Shown: in pieces, positions 1 to 8,433 of the stretch
How the letters are laid out: every line of letters starts with the position of its first letter
How positions within the stretch are numbered: the stretch's first letter is position 1
DNA from: CAMUQR01 sp963539845
GTDB taxonomy: Bacteria; Patescibacteriota; Saccharimonadia; Saccharimonadales; Saccharimonadaceae
NCBI GenBank assembly: GCA_963539845.1
Contig: CAUTML010000001.1
Coordinates: 124,001 to 188,000 of the forward strand
DNA: 64,000 bases
Direction: 5' to 3'
The notes under the pieces: model-generated
What the model saw: the letters and a program-made list of their open reading frames with translations, nothing else
Database searches by the model: none
Told to the model about the DNA's origin: nothing
Translations under genes and position numbers: made by a program

Positions 1-2
1 TT

Positions 3-68
3 GCCGCCATGTTTGTAACCGGTGAGCCAGATAACTTCGCAGTTAACGAGCTGATCGAAATTGATTAG
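3..68 (+). CDS. C-terminal end of an unidentified protein (partial)
   Basis: An open frame enters from the left edge and stops at TAG 66-68. Only 21 residues are visible, ending in NELIEID, too few to identify a family. It converges on the next gene: the two stop codons overlap (the hydrolase TAA lies at 65-67 on the other strand), which is compatible with tight gene packing. The frame is supported only by openness and fit to its neighbour. Confidence 0.4.
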   Translation, partial: AAMFVTGEPDNFAVNELIEID

Positions 69-865
69 GCATCGCACTGCTCAGCAATCAATTTTGCTAG
101 TAAACTAGGGTTTTCGAGAATAGACAAATGTCCACCATTGATCATTTTTAGGCAGACATTGGAAAAGTGTGCTTTGATAGCCTGTTCGTCGGCGCTTTTC
201 AGGATGTTATCTTGGCGTGATGAGATAACTAATTTTGGCGTCAAACCGTTTAAACGAGCTTCTAGGGCCAATTTATACATTGGTGCTTGTTGCCGACTTT
301 GAGCTAATGAAATTTTTGAGTGCCAAGTATTCCAAATCATCCGTCCAATAACCCGTGGATGATAAATTTTAAGTAACGATAGCCCTGCCAGGACAGCCAA
401 TAATCGCCAATGGCTAATCCAATAGAAAAATGGATGTTGTGCCATGTAAAGTGATAATTTGGTATGCGCTGGGTTAACTTCGGGTACTGGATTGATGAAA
501 ATGCTTGGAAACTGTCGTAAAATCGAAGCTTCTCCAATCGCTAAACAGCCAAAAGAATGGGCTATGACTAGTTGGGGTTGTTTAAAATGTTGACTGATTA
601 CTGATAGTGCTTCTTTAGTCCAGTGATGGAGCTTGTCGGTGGCTAAATTGGGGCAAGTGGCGGTTTGACCATGGTTCGGTAAATCAACAATGATTATGGA
701 ATAATCAGCTTTAAGTCGTTCAGCGATAAACTTTAGACCATGATGATTGCCGGTTAAACCGTGAAAAAACACAAGTAATGGTTTTGTTCGGTCACCACTT
801 AGCCAAAGGCTAGTTGGCAAATCACCGACTGGCAAAATTATTTGGAGATTCGATTGAGTCATCAC
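65..865 (-). CDS. Alpha/beta-fold hydrolase
   Basis: A 266-residue cytoplasmic serine hydrolase of unknown substrate. The oxyanion-side motif FFHGLTG lies near residues 33-39. The nucleophile elbow AHSFG puts the serine at about 104 (the first Gly of GxSxG is Ala). An acid candidate sits in SSRQDN near 219 and the catalytic histidine in GGHLSILENP near 246. The length is normal for the family. The ATG overlaps the pepN stop by 4 bp (ATGA), so the two are almost certainly co-transcribed and translationally coupled. No signal peptide is seen. Esterase, lipase or proline iminopeptidase-like activity are all possible; the sequence does not decide between them. Confidence 0.8.
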   Translation of the reverse strand: MMTQSNLQIILPVGDLPTSLWLSGDRTKPLLVFFHGLTGNHHGLKFIAERLKADYSIIIVDLPNHGQTATCPNLATDKLHHWTKEALSVISQHFKQPQLVIAHSFGCLAIGEASILRQFPSIFINPVPEVNPAHTKLSLYMAQHPFFYWISHWRLLAVLAGLSLLKIYHPRVIGRMIWNTWHSKISLAQSRQQAPMYKLALEARLNGLTPKLVISSRQDNILKSADEQAIKAHFSNVCLKMINGGHLSILENPSLLAKLIAEQCDA

Positions 866-3348
866 ATCGCCTTTAGCTTAGTTTTGACGGCTTGCGCATC
901 GCGTTTGAATAACTCATTGCGCAGTTTGATGTCATTAAGCCCAACCTCAATAATACGGGTCATTGCTAGATCATGCTGATGCGGCGTAAATAATTGTTGG
1001 TATTCGTTTAAATCTTGATCGGTAAATAGTACGCTGGCACTCAAGCGGGCAAAATCGGCGTAATCTTTGTTTTCGCTGAAAGTTTGCCGGAGTTTAACAA
1101 AATTAGCCTTAAGCCACTGCCAAGCCAAATCTTTAAACTGGCGATTACGCAAAATCATCACAAACCAGGCACTGAGATCTTGGTTTTTGATCACGGTTCG
1201 ATCGTCGAGCAGTTCAATCAATCGCTGACCAGCCGATGCCTGGCGAACACTAGTCAAAGCGACCCGCACATCATCTTTAAAATCGGGATTATGGGTGGTT
1301 TGGTATTGACGAATCAGCTCCTCAAAAACTTCCTCGGTAAAATCATACTTCAATTTAGCACTCAAAACCACACTGCGCAAATCAGGGCTAATTTCGGCTA
1401 AACGAGCTGGATGATGAGTGTTAAATTGTTGAATCAGCCAGTCGACGGTTGTCGTTTCTTCGGCATATGTCAGCTGACTGACCAATAATGCGCGCAATTC
1501 GAGCTGTTCGGGTGTGTTGTTATCCTGCGCAACAAATCCCAGTCGCTCCGCCTGAGGTCGGGCGCTTCGAGCCACCAGGCGTTTGAGGTGTTTTTCTGCT
1601 TCAGTTGCTTCCACGAAAAACCGCAACGAGCCGACGATTTTAGCGAGATTGGTCCAAACCAACAGATCATGCTCTTGACCGCTTAATGACTGAAAATCAT
1701 CAACCAACTCCGCCGAAGCGATATAATTGTGTTTGGCGAGCAATAATTGGTTCGACAAATAATAAAATTGGTCAAACGCGCCCAACTCACCCGCCATTAA
1801 TCGCTGTCGCAAGTGATTTTTGCGGGTTTCGTCATAATTAGTTACCATAAAACCGACAATATCGCGATTGATAAAACAAGATTGCTGGTTGGCGTTCGCT
1901 TCGGCTTGCCACAGCACCTCTGGCAGATCAGCCTGGCTGGCTTCGGCGCCGAGGGGAATTGGCCAAGTTTGCTGGCTATCGTAGCCAAATTGGCGCTGAC
2001 TGAGCGTCTGATCACGTAGCTCTACCAGTGGAAAACCACTCTGCTCAAGCCACTGATGCATGAACTTAGTCACTGGTTTGCCAGAAATTTGTTCAAAAGT
2101 CGCCAAAAAATCATCGGTGGTTGGGTTTTGGTAAGCGAATTTAGCCAAAAATTGCCCCAAAGCTCGTGCAAACTGCGCCCGACCAAGCCATTTTTCGAGC
2201 ATCAGCATCACGCACGCTCCTTTAGCATAAACAATGGCTCCGTCAAAAATCGTGCTAATTTCGTCAGGATGTTCAACCGGCGTCAAGATTGGTTGCACAC
2301 CAGGCAAAGCATCGCGCCCCTGGGCGTATTGATAGCTAAAACTATAAAAATCATGCCAAATTTGATACTCCGGATAGATCGCCTCCACTGCAAAATGCTC
2401 GAGCAAGGTCGCCAGGCTTTCGTTGAGCCAGAGTTCATCCCACCATTTCATCGTCACTAGATTACCAAACCACATATGGGCTAATTCGTGAGCAATCACT
2501 GAGGCGATTTGCTTTTTGGAACTGACGGCAGTGGTCTGATCAGCCAAAAGTAGCGCCTCGCGGTAGGTCACCAAACCCCAATTTTCCATCGCTCCCGAAG
2601 CAAAATCCGGTAGCGCCACGTGGTCGCATTTTGGTAGCGGATAATTAACACCCAAAAATTGTTCATAAAAATCAATCGCCTTGACCGCAACATTGAGCGC
2701 AAAATCGAGCGCCTCGGGCTGATGAGCCGGCGTAGCATAAACCGTCGTCTGGACGCCCGAGGCGGTGGTGGCGGTTTTGCTGATGAGTTCACCGACCACA
2801 AAACCCAGCGTGTAGCCACTCATCAGTGGAGTGGTGGCAAAAGTCGTGCTCAACTTGCCGTGAATTTCGTGTTGCTGAGCGACGGGCATATTGGATAGCG
2901 CCGTCACACCTGGTTCGGTCACTAGGGTTAAATCAAAAGTCGCCTTGGCAATCGGCTCATCAACACACGGCATCACCTCGCGCAGATAATGACTCTCGAA
3001 TTGGCTGGCTATCAGCTCACGAGGTTGACCGTCGAGTTGGTAATAACAGGGGTAGATACCGTTCATTTGGTCGGTAATTGACCCGCTGTAGCGAATGGTA
3101 GCCGTCTGACTGTCGGGGTTCTGAAACTGCAAAACGTTATCGTGATGCTTAAAATCAACCGCTTGCTCGCCAATTTTAACTGATTCAATGCTCAGATAAT
3201 TAGCGTGCAGTTTAACAATTCCGTCAGGGTTTTTAACTTGACCGGTAATTATCACTTCGCCCTGAAACCGTCGACCAACTCGGTCAATATCGAGGCTTAA
3301 TTGATAATTTTCGGGTTTAAAATGCTCAAAAAAATGCTCTAACTTCAT
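862..3348 (-). CDS. pepN: Aminopeptidase N (M1 family zinc metallopeptidase)
   Basis: An 828-residue M1 aminopeptidase that would remove N-terminal residues from peptides in the cytoplasm, useful for a host-dependent cell living on imported peptides. The exopeptidase motif GAMEN is at 252-256, the zinc motif HELAH at 287-291 with the third ligand Glu at about 310 (WLNES), and a catalytic Tyr candidate at about 373. A long helical C-terminal half resembles the ERAP1-type C-terminal domain. The length matches the family. The start ATG has no Shine-Dalgarno but a TACAAT box 6 nt upstream. It heads a two-gene unit with the hydrolase. Confidence 0.95.
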   Translation of the reverse strand: MKLEHFFEHFKPENYQLSLDIDRVGRRFQGEVIITGQVKNPDGIVKLHANYLSIESVKIGEQAVDFKHHDNVLQFQNPDSQTATIRYSGSITDQMNGIYPCYYQLDGQPRELIASQFESHYLREVMPCVDEPIAKATFDLTLVTEPGVTALSNMPVAQQHEIHGKLSTTFATTPLMSGYTLGFVVGELISKTATTASGVQTTVYATPAHQPEALDFALNVAVKAIDFYEQFLGVNYPLPKCDHVALPDFASGAMENWGLVTYREALLLADQTTAVSSKKQIASVIAHELAHMWFGNLVTMKWWDELWLNESLATLLEHFAVEAIYPEYQIWHDFYSFSYQYAQGRDALPGVQPILTPVEHPDEISTIFDGAIVYAKGACVMLMLEKWLGRAQFARALGQFLAKFAYQNPTTDDFLATFEQISGKPVTKFMHQWLEQSGFPLVELRDQTLSQRQFGYDSQQTWPIPLGAEASQADLPEVLWQAEANANQQSCFINRDIVGFMVTNYDETRKNHLRQRLMAGELGAFDQFYYLSNQLLLAKHNYIASAELVDDFQSLSGQEHDLLVWTNLAKIVGSLRFFVEATEAEKHLKRLVARSARPQAERLGFVAQDNNTPEQLELRALLVSQLTYAEETTTVDWLIQQFNTHHPARLAEISPDLRSVVLSAKLKYDFTEEVFEELIRQYQTTHNPDFKDDVRVALTSVRQASAGQRLIELLDDRTVIKNQDLSAWFVMILRNRQFKDLAWQWLKANFVKLRQTFSENKDYADFARLSASVLFTDQDLNEYQQLFTPHQHDLAMTRIIEVGLNDIKLRNELFKRDAQAVKTKLKAM

Positions 3349-3354
3349 ACCAAT

Positions 3355-3360
3355 ATTGTA
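3355..3360 (-). promoter_or_regulatory. -10 box of pepN, leaderless type
   Basis: TACAAT on the minus strand, 6 nt before the pepN ATG. Transcription would start at or within a base or two of the start codon. No ribosome-binding site is present. Confidence 0.6.
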
Positions 3361-3422
3361 GCGAAAAATCGTCCCGAGTGCAATTTAGCCATTAAAAAAC
3401 TGTTAAAATCGGCATTTTTAGT

Positions 3423-3428
3423 TATAAT
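3423..3428 (+). promoter_or_regulatory. -10 box of the nuclease gene, leaderless type
   Basis: TATAAT with exactly 6 nt (AAGATT) between it and the ATG at 3435. No Shine-Dalgarno is present. Confidence 0.65.
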
Positions 3429-3434
3429 AAGATT

Positions 3435-4160
3435 ATGTTTAAACTTTTTCAATCGACCAATATTTTTCAGCGTCGCCGCCGGCTGACGGTAGTTGGGCTA
3501 TTGGCGATGTTAGTGGTGTTTTTGGCGCAAATTCCGCCGGCGCAGTATCGTCAATTTGGGGCGGAACTGCGACAATTTTTAGGTTACGATGCTGGTTTGG
3601 GACAATTTCAGACCGACCAAGCCACACTTGATTTATTAAACACACTCGAGGTTAAAGGTCGCGCCCCTAAAACTAGTTACAAACGTGAACAATTTAGCAA
3701 TGGCTGGGGTAAAATCGGCGATTGTGACACCCGCAATTTTATTTTACAGCGCGATTTAACGGAGGTTAAAATTGACCAAAAATGCAAAGTTGTCTCGGGT
3801 AAATTGCATGATTTATATACCGGACAGACGATTGATTATCAGCGTGGTAAGCATTCTAGCGCGACGGTGCAGATTGACCACATTGTGGCGGTTAGTGATG
3901 CCTGGCAAAAGGGCGCCCAGCGGTTGACGTCCGCCGAGCGTTATCAATTTTACAACGATCCGGATAATTTATTGGCGGTTGACGGTCCGGCCAACCAGCA
4001 AAAAGGTGATGCCGACGCGGCTAGTTGGTTGCCGTCCAACAAACCATTCCGTTGTGATTATGTGGCTCGCCAGGTTAAAATCAAGGCTCGTTATAAATTG
4101 TGGGTAACTGAAGCTGAAAAACAAGCCATGGCTCGAGAATTGACAAAATGCCCAAAATAG
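3435..4160 (+). CDS. Membrane-anchored or secreted HNH-type nuclease (DUF1524/GmrSD-C-like)
   Basis: 241 residues. A basic N-terminus and one hydrophobic segment (about 16-36) form a signal peptide or anchor, so the catalytic part faces outside. The core IDHIVAVSDAW (from about 146) and DPDNLLAVDGPANQQKGD (about 176-193) match the His-Asn type DUF1524 nuclease fold found in secreted actinobacterial and CPR nucleases. Cysteines flank the domain. The likely role is degrading extracellular DNA or RNA for nucleotide uptake in an organism that probably lacks de novo synthesis (inference). Monocistronic, divergent from pepN, with a leaderless-type start. Confidence 0.8.
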   Translation: MFKLFQSTNIFQRRRRLTVVGLLAMLVVFLAQIPPAQYRQFGAELRQFLGYDAGLGQFQTDQATLDLLNTLEVKGRAPKTSYKREQFSNGWGKIGDCDTRNFILQRDLTEVKIDQKCKVVSGKLHDLYTGQTIDYQRGKHSSATVQIDHIVAVSDAWQKGAQRLTSAERYQFYNDPDNLLAVDGPANQQKGDADAASWLPSNKPFRCDYVARQVKIKARYKLWVTEAEKQAMARELTKCPK

Positions 4161-4321
4161 CCATTTTACGGCAAAAACCGCTAAAAATCATCTCAAAAAA
4201 CCGCCAAAATCGTTAAAAAAGTCAAAATCACTCAAAAAGTGTCTTTTTTGTGCTTTTTAGTGGTAACATTGCGCATTTTAGTCAAAATTTCGCCTAAAAA
4301 TCTATTTTTGCTAAAAAACTA

Positions 4322-4351
4322 TTGACAAAATAAGCATAAGTGTGATATAAT
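4322..4351 (+). promoter_or_regulatory. Strong orphan promoter
   Basis: TTGACA at 4322-4327, an 18-bp spacer, and TATAAT at 4346-4351. No coding frame follows on this strand; the next gene (tig) is on the opposite strand and convergent. Confidence 0.75.
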
Positions 4352-4357
4352 GAAAGT

Positions 4358-4484
4358 ATAATTGTTTTGTTTCAGATAAATCGTCGGTTGGTTGCCGGCG
4401 GTTTTCTTTGATCTTTATTCTTTTTTGGGGCCGATTGATTTTTTAAATTAAAACCTACCGACTGATGGGCCGGCAGGTTTTTGT
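4358..4484 (+). ncRNA. Putative small non-coding RNA (about 125 nt)
   Basis: The segment lies between a near-consensus promoter and a hairpin terminator and contains no plausible start codon with a frame. It carries two GCCGGC palindromes and a GTCGG/CCGAC pair that could form an alternative fold to the terminator hairpin, like an attenuator without a downstream gene. It does not look like SRP RNA, 6S, tmRNA or RNase P. The rest of the 4161-4531 gap shows no other feature. The RNA is inferred from signals only. Confidence 0.4.
4450..4484. terminator. Bidirectional terminator between the orphan RNA and tig
   Basis: Arms 4450-4460 and 4471-4481 pair over 11 bp with one mismatch. A T-run follows on the plus strand and a weaker one on the minus strand, so it can end both the small RNA and tig. 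Confidence 0.7.
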
Positions 4485-4531
4485 CAAATAGTGCTGGTTT
4501 AGAGGTGGGCTATTTAATTTGTAACACTAAT

Positions 4532-5812
4532 TTAAGCATTAAGCTCTACTAATTTGTTGATGGTTTTTTCGGTCAGTAGATTATTGCGCAAATCGCGCCA
4601 GACGGTTGGGTTGTCGAGTTGTTTGAGAGCATCGGGACTGCCAGCGTATTGGGTCTTGAGTTCGGCGAGCTTGGTGTCGACTTCGGCTTCGCTAACCTCG
4701 ATTTTCTCTAATTTTGACACTTCGGCGATAGCCAAGCCCGATTTAACGCGAGCCTCAGCTAGGGGCACTAACTCTTTTTCGGTCCAATCAGCTTCGCTCA
4801 GTTCTAGCGACGCCAAATATTGCTCCAAAGTCATACCGCGATACATCAGATTCTGGGTCATGTCGCGTTTGAGAGCGTTGATTTGGTCGGTTTTGAGGAC
4901 TTCTGGAATGGCGACTTTGGTTTTTTTGCCGAGTTCGTCGATCAGCTGGTCGCGATATTTAGCTTCGGCTTCCTCTTCTTTTTGAACAATTAAGTTTTTG
5001 CGAATGTCAGCTTTAAAATCAGCCAGGGTTTTGAAATCGCCCGCTTGTTTGGCGAGGTCGTCGTTTAATTCAGGCAATTTGACTGCCAAGACTTTTTTCA
5101 GGCTAGTAGTAAAAACGACCGCTTTGCCGGCCAAATTTTTGGCGTGATAATCTTTGGGAAATTTGAGTTTCAAATCGAACCGGTCTTCGGCTTTTTTGCC
5201 AACAATACCCTCCTCAAAACCAGGAATAAATTGACCTGAGCCGAGTTCTAAGGTGTAATCCTTAGCCTCGCCACCTTCGAATGGCTTATCGCCGAGGTAG
5301 CCTTTGAAATCGATTACGACTTTGTCGCCGAGTTTGGCTGGACGATCGACTGGTTCGTCAGTGGCAAAACCTTTTTGGACTCGAGTCAAAATATCCTCAA
5401 CATCTTGGTCGGTAACTTTAGCGACGGTTTTTTTGGTTTTGAGCTTTTTGTAATCGGGTAATTTAATCTCAGGCACGATTGGCACGGTGGCTTTAAATTC
5501 CAGCTGTTGCTCGGGTACGAATTTGGTGATGTCGACTTTTGGCTGATCGAGCGGATTTAAATCTTCTTGATTGAAGGCCTCAAACAGAGCTTTGTTGACG
5601 GCGATTTCAATTGTGTGATTAGCTAGCACGCTCGGGTCAAGTTGTTTTTTAGCAACGTTGGTTGGGACTTTGCCCTTGCGGAAACCTTTCGCGGTGACGG
5701 TTGGCGCCAATTGTTTTAAAGCTTGCGCTTCAGCCTCAGTCAAGGCATCTTGATCCAAAGCAATGGTTAAACAGGCTTCTGTATCTGATAAATGGGTTTT
5801 CTCTATATTCAT
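4532..5812 (-). CDS. tig: Trigger factor (ribosome-associated chaperone)
   Basis: 426 residues, close to the usual 430. The N-terminal ribosome-docking signature GFRKGKVP is near residue 44. An FKBP-type prolyl isomerase domain follows (about 155-240, with DKVVIDFKGYLGDKPFEGG and GSGQFIPGFEEGIVG), then the long helical C-terminal arms. It binds nascent chains at the exit tunnel through L23. Monocistronic; a TATAAT box sits 7 nt before the ATG and no Shine-Dalgarno is visible. Confidence 0.95.
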   Translation of the reverse strand: MNIEKTHLSDTEACLTIALDQDALTEAEAQALKQLAPTVTAKGFRKGKVPTNVAKKQLDPSVLANHTIEIAVNKALFEAFNQEDLNPLDQPKVDITKFVPEQQLEFKATVPIVPEIKLPDYKKLKTKKTVAKVTDQDVEDILTRVQKGFATDEPVDRPAKLGDKVVIDFKGYLGDKPFEGGEAKDYTLELGSGQFIPGFEEGIVGKKAEDRFDLKLKFPKDYHAKNLAGKAVVFTTSLKKVLAVKLPELNDDLAKQAGDFKTLADFKADIRKNLIVQKEEEAEAKYRDQLIDELGKKTKVAIPEVLKTDQINALKRDMTQNLMYRGMTLEQYLASLELSEADWTEKELVPLAEARVKSGLAIAEVSKLEKIEVSEAEVDTKLAELKTQYAGSPDALKQLDNPTVWRDLRNNLLTEKTINKLVELNA

Positions 5813-5819
5813 AAAAGAT

Positions 5820-5825
5820 ATTATA
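5820..5825 (-). promoter_or_regulatory. -10 box of tig, leaderless type
   Basis: TATAAT on the minus strand with a 7-nt gap to the start codon. Confidence 0.65.
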
Positions 5826-5872
5826 CCATAAAATTACTTAGAAATGATGTAGCTAATCTTAACCATAACTGC

Positions 5873-5878
5873 TATAAT
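5873..5878 (+). promoter_or_regulatory. -10 box of the surface-protein gene
   Basis: TATAAT 35 nt before the GTG start. Unlike the leaderless genes it leaves room for a leader with a GAAAGGG ribosome-binding site at 5902-5908. No clear -35 is seen. Confidence 0.55.
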
Positions 5879-5913
5879 AGAGATAATAATATTAAGATAA
5901 AGAAAGGGAAAAA

Positions 5914-8340
5914 GTGTTCCTACGAAAATTAAAGCATAAGTTTCGACAAAAAATCACCTACGGTCTGCTGGCACTGGCTGTGTTGGTCGGTGGCGTCGGC
6001 GCGTTTTTTGTTCAAAACAAGGCGCATGCGGTAGCCCATAACATTGTTGTTAATGGCGTTTCGCATGTAATCAGCACCAACCCGGGCGGACCGGGGTGGA
6101 AAATTCAAGGAGGGGATTTGACCTTGGAGAATTTCAACGGTCAAAGTATTGAGGTTGATGGCGCAATTCGAATTACTCTAAAAGGTAATAATAAGATTAC
6201 ACAAAAATTTAAAGCCGCTGGTGGTAAAGTGATTATTGCTGGAGACGGCACTCTGACTGTTGATCATCAGCAAAAAGCTACCACGCCGGCATCGTTCAGT
6301 GATGGTTTGCAGGTGGAATCTGGTAAATTGGTAGTTACTAATGCCAATTTCCAAAGCGACATCGAGGGCGAATACACTGGTTTGTCGGTAAATAACGGTC
6401 TGGAGGTTGGTGCCGGTGCTACTGTTGAGCTAAAAGTAGCGGTGCCAGATGGTAAAGGCGATAAGCAAAAAGCACTTTCGGTTTCGGGTAACTTAAAAGT
6501 TGCTGGTAATTTAACCACAGAAGTAACTTATGATACTTCGGTTGCTGGCGAGTTGCATGCAATTCAGTCTTTTAGCGACATTGAAATAATGGCAACTGGT
6601 GTGCTTAAAGCTAAATCACCGGATAAGGCGATTAATTTAACAGCTGGCAAAAAATTCTTGCTAGCGGATGGCGTGCGAGTCACTTCGCCAAAAACTCACA
6701 AGGTTTCTGACGATAAGATGAGCATTGTGCCAGGCATGCCAAATAATCTTGAGATTAAACAAGCTCCAGAGCCAACTTTTGATGTTAAAAAAGACACGGC
6801 AATGACCAATGGCGACGTTAATATTAACCCAGCACAAGCTCAGGAAGGTCAGGAGGTCAAAATTACGCCTCGGCCAGCTCCAGGCTATAAGTTGAAAAAA
6901 CTCACTTACACGCCTGATGGTGATAGCGCAGTCGATATTACGACTAACTTAAAATTCAATATGCCTCGCAATGATGTGACGGTTAAGGCCGAATTTGACA
7001 AGCAGAAATATGATGTCACAGCTGATGTGCTTAATCCAACATTTGGTTCAGCTACCATCACCCCGAACAAGCTAAAATACGATTATAATGACTCGGTCAA
7101 AATCGAGGTTAAGGCGCAACCAAATTACGTGATTGACGTTCTTAAACAAAATGGTAATCCTATCGCTGAGGCGGTTGGCAAAACTAGTCACACGATAAAC
7201 ACTAACGTGACTGAAAACCTGGAGTATGAAGTTAACTTTAAGCCTGCGCCAGTAACGACTTACCAGTTGACTGTCAACTGTGGTGCGGGTGGTACTTGTG
7301 CTCCAAATGGTGTCACAACCCACAACGCTGGCGCGACTGTTACTATCACGGCCACCCCAGAAGCTGGTAAAAAAGTTAAAAACGTTACTGAGGCTACTAA
7401 AGTCAACGATACGACTTATACAGTAGTGATGAATTCGGCCAAGACTGTATCAGTGGAATTTGAACCAATTTCAACTCCGCCGACGACTTATAATATCACC
7501 AAAGGGGCAATGACGCACGGTGATATAACACTCAGCAAAACCCAAGCAGCTAAAGACGTAGAAGTCACAATTACACCTCAACCAGCTCTAGGTTATAAGT
7601 TGAAAAAACTAACTTACACACCCGCTGGTGAAAGTGCGGTAGATATCACTAGTACTTTGAAATTTAACATGCCGGAGAAAGCTGTTGAGGTCAACGCTGA
7701 GTTCGAACCACAAACTTTCACCTTGACGATTAACTGTGGTGCGGGCGGTGCTTGTGCGCCATCAGCAACCGGTCCGCATGCTTACGGCACCGAAGTGACG
7801 ATTACTTTAACTCCTGAAGCTGACAAAAAAGTTAAAAACGTGACTGGCGCTACCAAAGTCACTGATACAACCTACAAAGTAACTATGGATTCAGATAAGA
7901 CTGTTGCGGTGGAATTTGAGAATAAAACCTCAACTCCGCTTTCACCAGTCCCAGAGATCAAAGTCAACAAAGTTACAATTGATCAAGATCAAGAAATTAC
8001 CGTGTCGGTAGAGAATTTGACTGCTTATGAAGGTCAAGAGCTCGATGTTTGGCTACAATCTAACCCAAGATTAGTCGGCAAAATGACAGTTTTGGCGGGT
8101 AAAGCAAGCTTGAAATTTAAGATTCCTTGTGATGTGACTGCTGGTGCGCACACTATTTATGTCAAATCCGGCAATACGAATGTGTTATCACGAGGTATTA
8201 CGGTTTCAGCTGGTAGAACTTGCCCTCGATCGGGCGCCCCAAACGCTGGTTATCGCCCAGCTCAAATATCAGCAGTGGCAGTTGTCGCTGGCTTAGTCAG
8301 TCTAGTTGGCGTAGCAATTGCTGTTAAAAAACGCGCTTAA
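5914..8340 (+). CDS. Repeat-rich surface protein with C-terminal anchor
   Basis: 808 residues from a GTG start. A signal peptide (basic start, hydrophobic about 15-32) is followed by AHA before cleavage. An N-terminal beta-rich region (about 40-280) precedes repeats in an A-x-B-A-B order: A at about 288-365 and 525-600 (both with GYKLKKLTYTP), B at about 449-515 and 602-670 (both with LTxNCGAGGxCAP). They resemble InlB B-repeat or bacterial-repeat modules of adhesins. The C-terminus has PNAG, then a membrane segment and KKRA, a layout like an LPXTG sorting signal. Probably an adhesin or cell-wall protein; no enzyme domain is seen. Confidence 0.75.
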   Translation: MFLRKLKHKFRQKITYGLLALAVLVGGVGAFFVQNKAHAVAHNIVVNGVSHVISTNPGGPGWKIQGGDLTLENFNGQSIEVDGAIRITLKGNNKITQKFKAAGGKVIIAGDGTLTVDHQQKATTPASFSDGLQVESGKLVVTNANFQSDIEGEYTGLSVNNGLEVGAGATVELKVAVPDGKGDKQKALSVSGNLKVAGNLTTEVTYDTSVAGELHAIQSFSDIEIMATGVLKAKSPDKAINLTAGKKFLLADGVRVTSPKTHKVSDDKMSIVPGMPNNLEIKQAPEPTFDVKKDTAMTNGDVNINPAQAQEGQEVKITPRPAPGYKLKKLTYTPDGDSAVDITTNLKFNMPRNDVTVKAEFDKQKYDVTADVLNPTFGSATITPNKLKYDYNDSVKIEVKAQPNYVIDVLKQNGNPIAEAVGKTSHTINTNVTENLEYEVNFKPAPVTTYQLTVNCGAGGTCAPNGVTTHNAGATVTITATPEAGKKVKNVTEATKVNDTTYTVVMNSAKTVSVEFEPISTPPTTYNITKGAMTHGDITLSKTQAAKDVEVTITPQPALGYKLKKLTYTPAGESAVDITSTLKFNMPEKAVEVNAEFEPQTFTLTINCGAGGACAPSATGPHAYGTEVTITLTPEADKKVKNVTGATKVTDTTYKVTMDSDKTVAVEFENKTSTPLSPVPEIKVNKVTIDQDQEITVSVENLTAYEGQELDVWLQSNPRLVGKMTVLAGKASLKFKIPCDVTAGAHTIYVKSGNTNVLSRGITVSAGRTCPRSGAPNAGYRPAQISAVAVVAGLVSLVGVAIAVKKRA

Positions 8341-8364
8341 AAGCTGTTTTTAGCTAAAAATTAA

Positions 8365-8400
8365 AAAACTCACCTCGGATTGATTTGCGGGGTGAGTTTT
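8365..8400. terminator. Terminator between the surface protein and hisS
   Basis: A 13-bp stem (8365-8377 with 8388-8400, one G-U pair). The stronger T-run is on the minus strand, downstream of hisS; it may also serve the surface gene. Confidence 0.75.
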
Positions 8401-8433
8401 AATTGAGCGGTCGATTAGGGGTGAGGCTGCGGA

